From NCBI GenBank assembly GCA_902783255.1, contig CACZQB010000003.1, forward strand, positions 1-64,000: DNA of 64,000 nucleotides, in the 5' to 3' direction. Shown one piece after another: positions 57,579 to 64,000 of the stretch. Below the pieces are notes generated by a model. The model had not been told where the DNA came from. It worked only from the letters and a program-made list of their open reading frames with translations, and did not search any database. Each line of letters starts with the position of its first letter. Position 1 is the first letter of the stretch. The DNA comes from Oscillospiraceae bacterium. Lineage in GTDB: Bacteria; Bacillota; Clostridia; Oscillospirales; UBA644. A program made the translations under genes and the position numbers.

Positions 57579-57628
57579 TGATACATCTCCTATATATCCG
57601 TCTGATTTACTGTTTATCATTTTTCCGC

Positions 57629-57949
57629 TTATTCATAATAAGCATCAATAAAAGCTTTTATTATCTTTTCAAGATACGGCAGTTTTTTTCTGTCGCACCG
57701 CTCGATCAATCCCGTAAGCGAGGATTTCCCATAATGGCAATCTTCGCCGAAAAGGATCCTGTCTGCCGAAACGTCGAGAATCTCGCAGATCATCACGAAG
57801 CGCGAGGTAGAAAGACCTTTTTCACCGTGTTCTATCTGGTACAGATATTTATCGGTTATACCGAGTTTTTCTGCCATGTCAGATCGTGAAATCCCGTTTT
57901 TTTCTCTTGCAAAACGGATGCGCTCACCGCAGGCTTTTTTGTTGTACAT
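57629..57949 (-). CDS. XRE-family helix-turn-helix regulator
   Basis: The protein has 106 residues. The helix-turn-helix domain covers about 7-63: RIRFAREKNGISRSDMAEKL, then GITDKYLYQIEHGEKGLSTS. The C-terminal half (about 64-106) is short and charged with no known ligand domain. It is 2 nt downstream of the SGNH gene and 50 nt upstream of the GH101-like gene. It may regulate this operon and the divergent glycosidase operon at 58.7 kb. That target is inferred from position. Confidence 0.85.
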   Translation of the reverse strand: MYNKKACGERIRFAREKNGISRSDMAEKLGITDKYLYQIEHGEKGLSTSRFVMICEILDVSADRILFGEDCHYGKSSLTGLIERCDRKKLPYLEKIIKAFIDAYYE

Positions 57950-57951
57950 AT

Positions 57952-58566
57952 TCAGTCTTCAAGAACTTTGATTATTTCTTTGGCAATTATTCTGTGTCCC
58001 GCAGCAGAAGGATGAACGCCGTCCCCAGTCCATATTTCGGGAGCGGCCTCGATGGAAAGATTGTAAAAAATGCCGTCAAGCGGTATATATGCGTCTGCAT
58101 ATTTGAGCGCAAGGGCGCGCAGAGCATCGATCTTCGGATCTATATCGGGTCTCCATGAGTCTTTTACAACGCCTGTGGGAACGGCAAATGGTTCAAGGAT
58201 TATAAGCGAAGCGCCTGCCTCTTTTGTTTGTTTCATTATTATTTCGCAGTTTGCCGCATATGTTTCGGCGGAAGTCGGGTCGTTTGAGTCAAATGCACGC
58301 CACGTATCGTTTATACCGATAAGGATCGTAACGATAGTGGGATTAAGGTCAAGGGTATCTTCTTTCCATCTTGCAACAAGGTCTTTTGAACGGTTGCCCG
58401 AAATACCTTTGTTTACTACTTTCATGGAAAGATCCGGATAAAAATTCTCAATATATTTCGCAACCATACGGGGATAGCCCGAACCGAGTCCCTCGGAATC
58501 GCCGAATCTGCCGGCGTCGGTTATACTGTCGCCCTGTAATACCAATACTCCGTTTTTTGTTAACAT
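57952..58566 (-). CDS. SGNH/GDSL hydrolase (probable carbohydrate esterase)
   Basis: The protein has 204 residues from the ATG at 58566, with a GGAGGAAAT RBS. A longer frame up to 58755 crosses the promoter region and is rejected. Block I is VLVLQGDSITDAGR with the nucleophile Ser. Block II is KGISGNRSKDL (Gly). Block III is ILIGINDTW (Asn). Block V is WTGDGVHPSAAGH, with the catalytic Asp and His. The layout matches SGNH esterases that deacetylate sugars or rhamnogalacturonan, in keeping with its CAZyme neighbours. There is no signal peptide, so it should be cytoplasmic. Confidence 0.9.
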   Translation of the reverse strand: MLTKNGVLVLQGDSITDAGRFGDSEGLGSGYPRMVAKYIENFYPDLSMKVVNKGISGNRSKDLVARWKEDTLDLNPTIVTILIGINDTWRAFDSNDPTSAETYAANCEIIMKQTKEAGASLIILEPFAVPTGVVKDSWRPDIDPKIDALRALALKYADAYIPLDGIFYNLSIEAAPEIWTGDGVHPSAAGHRIIAKEIIKVLED

Positions 58567-58604
58567 TGTAATTTCCTCCTTATTGAACAAAATTGTTCGG
58601 ATAA

Positions 58605-58633
58605 ATCTTATCATATTTTCGCCTAAAATGCAA
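58605..58633 (-). promoter_or_regulatory. Promoter of the SGNH - XRE - GH101-like operon
   Basis: TTGCAT, 17 bp, TAAGAT preceded by TGA on the minus strand. It faces away from the plus-strand promoter 20 bp to the right. Confidence 0.65.
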
Positions 58634-58652
58634 TAGCTAAACGCTGCATATA

Positions 58653-58681
58653 TTGACTTTTTTTTAAAAATATGATAGAAT
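58653..58681 (+). promoter_or_regulatory. Promoter of the GH63-like operon
   Basis: TTGACT, 17 bp, TAGAAT preceded by TGA, about 25 bp before the start codon. The -10 context (AAATATGATA) is shared with the divergent promoter. Confidence 0.7.
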
Positions 58682-58706
58682 CCGGAACAGAAAGGGAGGA
58701 GAGCCG

Positions 58707-60518
58707 ATGGACTATAAAGAACTGAAAAAAGAAACAAACCGCGGCTGGAATACATGGAACACTCTTAATGTTCTTTCGTATTCCCATCTGCCGGAAGGGT
58801 TCACGATAAATCTCTGCATACGCGAATACAGCGATCAGAAAGTGCTGAGGGAAAGCCTCATAGGAAGAAGCGGAAATTCGGACGAAATCATATTTCCCGG
58901 TCCGCGCACATATGACGGCAGCTGCACTCAGCTGAAGCTTACCTTTCATGCACTTGAAATCGACGTTAAAACAGTTGTAAAAGACGATGAACAGATAGTC
59001 ATAATCAATCCCGAAAAGTGTGGTATCCGCACACCCACATTAATAATCGAAGCATGTCTCTTATGGGGAAAAGAAGGAACTATAGGCAAAAAGGACGGGA
59101 ACATATACTGCGAGTGCGGCGGCAGAAGATTTGACGTTTTCACAACGGCAAAAACGGTGAATGAACAGCATACCCATTCGCTTTCCCCGTATATTGCCGT
59201 CAGACTTGATGAAAAGCTCGTTATTTCAACACGCCGCTGTTCGGTCGAAGAAGCAGAAGCGCTTTATGCCGAGGCAAAAGCAAAACTTGACGAAGAGAAT
59301 TCACGATATGGCGCGCATGCCGAAGCTTATACGGCGATGAAAACGTGTCTTGCGTGGGATACCATATACGAATGTGAGCACGACAGGATATGCTCTACTG
59401 TTTCACGTATCTGGAATCTGCACTGGGGCGGATACGTCCTTTTTGACTGGGATACTTATTTCGCGGCTGTTATGGCTTCGCTTGACAACAGGCAACTTGC
59501 CCAGCTGAACGCTATAGCGATTACGGAAGAAGTAACTGAAAAAGGATTCGTTCCGAATTTCGGCAGCGCAAACGATTCAAAATCGAGAGACCGCTCACAG
59601 CCGCCCGTAGGCTCGTTCGCATGTCTTGAAATATATAACAAATGGCAGGAAAAATGGTTTCTTGAGCATGTATTTTTCACACTTCTTCGCTGGAACAGAT
59701 GGTTTGCAGACCACAGGATGACTGCCGAAGGGTATATATGCTGGGGCTCGGACGAACCTGTTTCTGTAAATGGCCGTTACTACGAAATTCACAATGTCCA
59801 CGATCTTCAGGCGGCAAAATTTGAAAGCGGTCTGGACAATTCTCCGATGTATGACGAAGCGGCTTTTGATGAAAAACGCAATATAATGCTTCTTGCGGAT
59901 GTCGGCCTCATGGGTCTTTACATTCTTGACTGCAGATGTCTTTCGCAGATAGCCAAAATCGTTGGAAGAGACGATGCCGTAAACGAAATCGAAGAGAGAA
60001 AAAACATTGTAGAAAACGCTCTTGACACACTGTGGGATGACGATTTCGGGCTTTACCTCAACAAAGACCTCGTTGACGGTTCTCTTTCAAGACGGATATC
60101 GCCCACGAACTTTTATGCGCTCCAGTCGGACAAAGTGAGCGAAAAACGCAAACGCCGGATGATGGACGATCATTTTTACAATCCCGAAGAATTCTGGGGC
60201 GAATATATAATGCCATCAATTGCGAGAAACGATCCCGGATATCCTGATCAGAACTACTGGAGGGGAAGGATATGGGCGCCGATGAATTTTCTTGCATATG
60301 AGGCTATGAAATACGCCGGTCTGAAAAAGGAATGCGACGATCTGGCGAAGAAATCGGAAGAGCTTATTCTGAAAGAATGGCGTGGGCACGGTCACGTCCA
60401 TGAAAACTACAGCGGGGACGACGGAACGGGCTGCAGCGCCGCAAACAGTGACAAATTCTATCACTGGGGCGGACTTCTCGCCTATATCGCGATAGACAAC
60501 GACAAATATAACATATGA
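58707..60518 (+). CDS. GH63-like (MGH1-type) glycoside hydrolase
   Basis: The protein has 603 residues. The N-terminal 200 residues form a beta-rich domain. The (alpha/alpha)6 catalytic part shows HWGGYVLFDWDTYFAAVMAS (acid region, about 239-258), KGFVPNFGSA and NYWRGRIWAPMNFLAYEAM. This is the pattern of the MGH1-like, GH63 and related trehalase-fold families that cleave alpha-glucosyl or alpha-mannosyl groups. The exact substrate is uncertain. No signal peptide is present. The ATG has a strong GGGAGGAG RBS. It is first in a plus-strand operon with the nitroreductase and beta-helix genes. Confidence 0.8.
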   Translation: MDYKELKKETNRGWNTWNTLNVLSYSHLPEGFTINLCIREYSDQKVLRESLIGRSGNSDEIIFPGPRTYDGSCTQLKLTFHALEIDVKTVVKDDEQIVIINPEKCGIRTPTLIIEACLLWGKEGTIGKKDGNIYCECGGRRFDVFTTAKTVNEQHTHSLSPYIAVRLDEKLVISTRRCSVEEAEALYAEAKAKLDEENSRYGAHAEAYTAMKTCLAWDTIYECEHDRICSTVSRIWNLHWGGYVLFDWDTYFAAVMASLDNRQLAQLNAIAITEEVTEKGFVPNFGSANDSKSRDRSQPPVGSFACLEIYNKWQEKWFLEHVFFTLLRWNRWFADHRMTAEGYICWGSDEPVSVNGRYYEIHNVHDLQAAKFESGLDNSPMYDEAAFDEKRNIMLLADVGLMGLYILDCRCLSQIAKIVGRDDAVNEIEERKNIVENALDTLWDDDFGLYLNKDLVDGSLSRRISPTNFYALQSDKVSEKRKRRMMDDHFYNPEEFWGEYIMPSIARNDPGYPDQNYWRGRIWAPMNFLAYEAMKYAGLKKECDDLAKKSEELILKEWRGHGHVHENYSGDDGTGCSAANSDKFYHWGGLLAYIAIDNDKYNI

Positions 60519-60535
60519 TCAGGGAGTAAAAAACG

Positions 60536-61051
60536 ATGAAAGATTTTCTTGAACTTGCGGCGCAAAGATATTCATGCCGTAAATTTTCCGACAAACCTGT
60601 GGAGGAAGAAAAAATCAGAAAGATCCTGCAGGCAGCGACACTTGCACCTACCGCAAAAAACGGCCAGCCGCAGCACGTGATCGTTGTCAGAAGCGACGAG
60701 ATGCGGAAAAAAATGAAAGAAGCGTCCCCATGCACATTCGACGCTCCCGTTATTTTTGTTATGTGCGGCGATGTGAAAAACGGATGGCACGATCCGTATA
60801 CAGGCAGATCACGCGCGGAAATGGATGTTTCGATAGCAACAACGCATATGATGCTTGAAGCCGCAGATCTCGGTCTCGGCTCAACATGGGTCTGCATGAT
60901 GGATCCTTTCAAAGCGCATATGATACTCGATCTGCCCGAACATATGTACCCCTATTGCATGCTGCCCGTTGGCTATCCCGCACCGGATGCATGTCCTTCA
61001 GAAAGACATGCCATGAGAAGAGATATTTCGGAATTCACAAAAGAGGTATGA
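60536..61051 (+). CDS. Nitroreductase-family protein
   Basis: The protein has 171 residues. The FMN-binding pattern is clear: AAQRYSCRKFSDKPVEEEKI at the N-terminus, APTAKNGQPQHVIVV in the loop that contacts FMN phosphate, and GLGSTWVCMMDPFKAH near residue 118. The C-terminus shows MLPVGYPAPDACPSERHAMR. Such enzymes reduce nitro groups or quinones, and their physiological role is often unknown. It lies 18 nt after the GH63-like gene and 10 nt before the beta-helix gene, so it is in the operon by position. A link to the glycan work is not obvious. Confidence 0.85.
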   Translation: MKDFLELAAQRYSCRKFSDKPVEEEKIRKILQAATLAPTAKNGQPQHVIVVRSDEMRKKMKEASPCTFDAPVIFVMCGDVKNGWHDPYTGRSRAEMDVSIATTHMMLEAADLGLGSTWVCMMDPFKAHMILDLPEHMYPYCMLPVGYPAPDACPSERHAMRRDISEFTKEV

Positions 61052-61060
61052 TCGGCGCTT

Positions 61061-63190
61061 ATGGATATTTTTGTTGATACAAACAGCAATCTCACGGATA
61101 TTTTCGATTCCGTAAAAGACGGAGATTCAGTATGCTTCGATAAAGGCGTATACAGGCTCGAAACGCCGATAACCGTTTCGGGAAAAAAGAACATAAAGAT
61201 CATCGGCAACGGAGCTGAAGTCACTGGATGCAGAGTGATTGAGGGCGAATGGGAAAAGCATGACGGCAATGTTTTTGTGCTGAAAACGGACCGCGGCCTT
61301 GACATCCAACAGCTTTTTGTAAACGGTAAAAAGTATGTTATGGCAAGATACCCGAACGAAGATCCGGAAGAGATACTGGGCGGGTATTCGGCAGATACGC
61401 TGTCTCCGGAAAGGATCTCGCGCTGGAAAGATCCGTCGACCGGATACATAAGAGCTCTTCACGGCAGCGAATGGGGAGGAAACGACTATTTTATCGACGG
61501 AAAAAACGCCGACGGCTCGCTCAGTTTACGCTGGGTCGGAGACAACAACAGAGGAAGCGATTTCCACTCCGAAAAAGTAATGGTCGAAAATATTTTCGAA
61601 GAGCTTGACAGTGAAAAAGAATGGTTTTACGATAAAGAAAACGGATATCTTTACGTTATTCCCGAGCAGGGCACCAATATTGCCTGCGCAACAGTCGAAG
61701 GCGCCGTATGCGGAGAACTTTTCAGAATTTCCGAGTGTGAAAATATCGAGTTTTCGGATATTCTCTTCAAAAGCACAAAAAGAATGCTTTTCTGCTCGAA
61801 ATACGAAAAAATAACCAGAAGCGACTGGGCGGTAGCGCGTAACGGCGCGATCTATATCAACAAAAGCAAAAATGTTCGTATTTCGAACTGCGGTTTTACC
61901 GAAATCGGGGGCAACTGTATTTTTATTGACGGAAAAAACTCGGATATCGCCGTTTCGCGCTGTGATTTCACATACTGCGGGGCATCCGGCGTATGCATAT
62001 TCGGTAATCAGGAATGCGTGAGAGATCTTTCAACGTGGGAAAATCACAAAACCGTTATTTCCGATTATGAGCCCGGTCCGCAAAAAGACGATTTTCCGAA
62101 GGACATAATAGTAAAGGACTGCTATTTTTATTATCTCGGGATATATGAAAAGCAGACTTCACCGGTAACGATGAGCGTATGTTCGCGCGTTTCGGTCGAC
62201 GGCTGCACAATACATCATGTTCCGCGCGCGGGCATAAACATATGCGACGGTTCTTTCGGAGGACACAGAATACAAAACAATCTGGTTTTTGATACCGTGC
62301 GCGAAACGGGAGATCACGGTCCTTTCAACAGCTGGGGCAGAGACAGATTCTGGTCTTTGGGCGGACTTGACGGCAGCGGAAAAGACGGAGAGATAAAAAG
62401 ACATTACGCAACGCTCGATGCCGTTGAAACGACCGTCATTTACCATAATATGTTCTGCGGCAGCAGAGGCTTCGGCATCGATCTTGATGACGGTTCTTCA
62501 AATTATCTGATAGAGAAAAACTACTGTGTGGGCGTGGGAATAAAGCTCAGGGAAGGGTTTCTGAGAACAGTCCGAAACAATTTCATTTCGGGCGCTCCGC
62601 TCGATCTTCACTGCACATTTGCCGAAAATGACGACGTTATCGAAAACAACATCATTGTTTCGGAATCGCCGCTCAGCATCTATGCGCAAAACGAGGGCTT
62701 TACCACAAAAGCGGTCAATAATTTATTTGCCGGCGCAGACCTTTCAGTTCTTTCCGACCGTCTTTTCAAAGACAACAAAAACTACGTCTGTGCCGCAGAT
62801 GACGGAAACATGCTTTCCCTTTCACCGAAAGAAATATTCTTCGAGCCGTTCTCACTTGAATTCGGGAGAAAAGACAAGCCTAAACCTAATATCGCCAACA
62901 GGCAAAAAATCAAAGACGATACAGTGGAAACAGAAGGAATGGTATTGACTCTGCCCGATGAATCGGTCCGCTCAATGGCGGGGCTTTCGGGCTTTGAAGG
63001 CGCATATGTAAAAACAATTCTGCCTCAGTCTCCGTATTACGGATCAGGGGTAAGACAAAACGATGTTATACTTGAAATTAACGGTAAAAAAATACTATCA
63101 CCCAATGATGTAACGGAATGCGGAACAGTAAAAACGATTTCCGTGTCCAGGGCGCAGAAAATACTTGAATTTACCGCGATCGGCAACTGA
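61061..63190 (+). CDS. Parallel beta-helix protein with C-terminal PDZ domain (GH141-like)
   Basis: The protein has 709 residues. The N-terminus DGDSVCFDKGVYRLETPITV is the usual opening of a carbohydrate-active beta-helix. The segment QQLFVNGKKYVMARYPNED resembles GH141-type fucosidase/xylanase proteins. Many short repeats follow in residues about 190-580 (NVRISNCGFTEIGGNCIFID and similar). GDHGPFNSWGRDRFW is a frequent motif in these proteins. Residues about 640-709 form a PDZ-like domain: GFEGAYVKTILPQSPYYGSG, then VRQNDVILEINGKKILSPND. There is no signal peptide. A PDZ on a cytoplasmic beta-helix enzyme is unusual and its binding partner is unknown. Confidence 0.8.
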   Translation: MDIFVDTNSNLTDIFDSVKDGDSVCFDKGVYRLETPITVSGKKNIKIIGNGAEVTGCRVIEGEWEKHDGNVFVLKTDRGLDIQQLFVNGKKYVMARYPNEDPEEILGGYSADTLSPERISRWKDPSTGYIRALHGSEWGGNDYFIDGKNADGSLSLRWVGDNNRGSDFHSEKVMVENIFEELDSEKEWFYDKENGYLYVIPEQGTNIACATVEGAVCGELFRISECENIEFSDILFKSTKRMLFCSKYEKITRSDWAVARNGAIYINKSKNVRISNCGFTEIGGNCIFIDGKNSDIAVSRCDFTYCGASGVCIFGNQECVRDLSTWENHKTVISDYEPGPQKDDFPKDIIVKDCYFYYLGIYEKQTSPVTMSVCSRVSVDGCTIHHVPRAGINICDGSFGGHRIQNNLVFDTVRETGDHGPFNSWGRDRFWSLGGLDGSGKDGEIKRHYATLDAVETTVIYHNMFCGSRGFGIDLDDGSSNYLIEKNYCVGVGIKLREGFLRTVRNNFISGAPLDLHCTFAENDDVIENNIIVSESPLSIYAQNEGFTTKAVNNLFAGADLSVLSDRLFKDNKNYVCAADDGNMLSLSPKEIFFEPFSLEFGRKDKPKPNIANRQKIKDDTVETEGMVLTLPDESVRSMAGLSGFEGAYVKTILPQSPYYGSGVRQNDVILEINGKKILSPNDVTECGTVKTISVSRAQKILEFTAIGN

Positions 63191-63201
63191 AAGGGCGGAA
63201 T

Positions 63202-64000
63202 ATGATAAAAGATAAAATTTTGAACACCTATAAATCGCAGCTTTTTCGCCGCTACGACGATCCCGGATATCTTTTCTATTATTCCGCGGATGATTTTGAA
63301 GGGCTGAAAAAAGAAAGCTTCGATTTTATGACCGAAAAACAAAACAGGCTCAGAGGCTTTTTTTACTGCTACGACGACCCGATCGCAAACAGACTCGTGA
63401 TTTTCGACCACGGTCTCGGCGAAGGACATAAGGCTTATATGAAGGAGATCGAACTGCTTTGCCGTCACGGCTTTACGGTTTATGCATACGATCACACGGG
63501 CTGCGATAAATCGGACGGAAAAGATATAAACGGTCTTGGACAGTCGCTTGCCGATCTTGACGACTGCATAAAGGCGATAAGATCTTCAAGCAGATACAAA
63601 GATGCGGATATTTCAGTGATCGGACACAGCTGGGGCGGTTATTCGTGCGCAAACATATGCACATATCACAAAGATATTTCGCACATTGTTGTGATTTCGG
63701 GTTTTATTTCGGTAAAAAAAGCGTTGGATCAGCTTTTGCACGGTATTCTGAAACTTTTCGGAAAACCTGTTTATGATCTTGAAAAAAACGCAAATCCTAA
63801 ATATTATTCGTCGAATGCGGTTGATGCGCTGTCAAAAACAGAAGCAAAGACACTTCTTGTTTATTCTGCAGACGACCCGATAGTAAGCAAAAAATATCAT
63901 TTCGATGTTTTGAAAAAAGCACTGTCTGAAAAAAATAATATCAGATTTTTACTGGTTGAAAACAAGGGACATAATCCTAACTACACTGAAAATGCAGTAA
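63202..64000 (+). CDS. Alpha/beta hydrolase, partial (runs off window end)
   Basis: The frame opens with an ATG at 63202 behind GGGCGG and stays open to the window edge (at least 266 residues). The hydrolase core has VIFDHGLGEGHKAYMKE, then VYAYDHTGCDKSDGKDINGL. The nucleophile elbow is VIGHSWGGYSCANI, with Ser near residue 138. LVYSADDPIVSKKYHFDV supplies a likely Asp, and ENKGHNPNYT the likely His. It resembles lysophospholipase- or esterase-type serine hydrolases. It follows the beta-helix gene by 11 nt and so belongs to the glycan operon. The C-terminus is not visible. Confidence 0.85.
   Translation, partial: MIKDKILNTYKSQLFRRYDDPGYLFYYSADDFEGLKKESFDFMTEKQNRLRGFFYCYDDPIANRLVIFDHGLGEGHKAYMKEIELLCRHGFTVYAYDHTGCDKSDGKDINGLGQSLADLDDCIKAIRSSSRYKDADISVIGHSWGGYSCANICTYHKDISHIVVISGFISVKKALDQLLHGILKLFGKPVYDLEKNANPKYYSSNAVDALSKTEAKTLLVYSADDPIVSKKYHFDVLKKALSEKNNIRFLLVENKGHNPNYTENAV

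Noticed and set aside
57579..58755. Longer versions of the SGNH and GH101-like proteins from upstream in-frame starts
   Set aside because: The extensions cross promoter or RBS sequences, while internal ATGs have strong, well-spaced RBSs.

Overview
The window looks like chromosome from an anaerobic, low-to-middle GC Clostridia-type Firmicute, probably a gut or other glycan-feeding species. The evidence is a CIRCE-controlled hrcA-grpE-dnaK-dnaJ operon, a GdpP c-di-AMP phosphodiesterase next to rplI-dnaB, a YybS-like protein and a DUF1846 protein, RecD2 plus an NAD-dependent LigA, RBSs of the AGGAGG type, several TTG/GTG starts, and lipoprotein signal peptides. I cannot assign a genus from the sequence alone. 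No rRNA, tRNA or CRISPR array was found.

Left edge (1-1200): a SymE-like gene, an unknown partner gene cut by the window edge, a frameshifted gene remnant and tandem 11-bp repeats stop exactly at the 3' end of guaA. This looks like one end of a mobile element integrated at guaA, a known integration hotspot. The guaA gene itself has lost its glutamine amidotransferase core.

2.5-17.7 kb: mostly minus-strand operons. One is nth - GH38 alpha-mannosidase - prmA - RluA pseudouridine synthase - guaA. Another is URO-D-like protein - xylulokinase - tmk - small protein. A GH109-type alpha-N-acetylgalactosaminidase is divergent from the URO-D gene. Two small membrane proteins follow, then thrC-thrB plus a Gfo/Idh/MocA oxidoreductase.

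17.7-37.7 kb: an ABC exporter with an esterase lipoprotein, a second URO-D-like gene, a Cys-rich protein with an ATP-grasp enzyme, an 8-oxoguanine glycosylase with an unusual start, a hydrolase, the heat-shock operon, dusB with an ECF sigma/anti-sigma pair, trmO, two lipoproteins and a P-loop ATPase.

37.7-56 kb: a long minus-strand housekeeping block (DUF1846 - yybS-like - gdpP - rplI - dnaB - tilS - hpt - ftsH; DUF6873 - ligA - recD2 - comF-like; rpmG - secE - nusG - rplK - rplA).

56.1-64 kb: a divergent glycan locus. To the left are an SGNH hydrolase, an XRE regulator and a GH101-like enzyme. To the right are a GH63-like glucosidase-fold enzyme, a nitroreductase, a beta-helix protein ending in a PDZ domain, and an alpha/beta hydrolase cut by the window end. 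None of these has a visible signal peptide. With the GH109 and GH38 genes, this suggests cytoplasmic processing of imported, GalNAc- and mannose-containing glycans. Fifteen promoter candidates all have 17-bp spacers and many carry a TGn extended -10.
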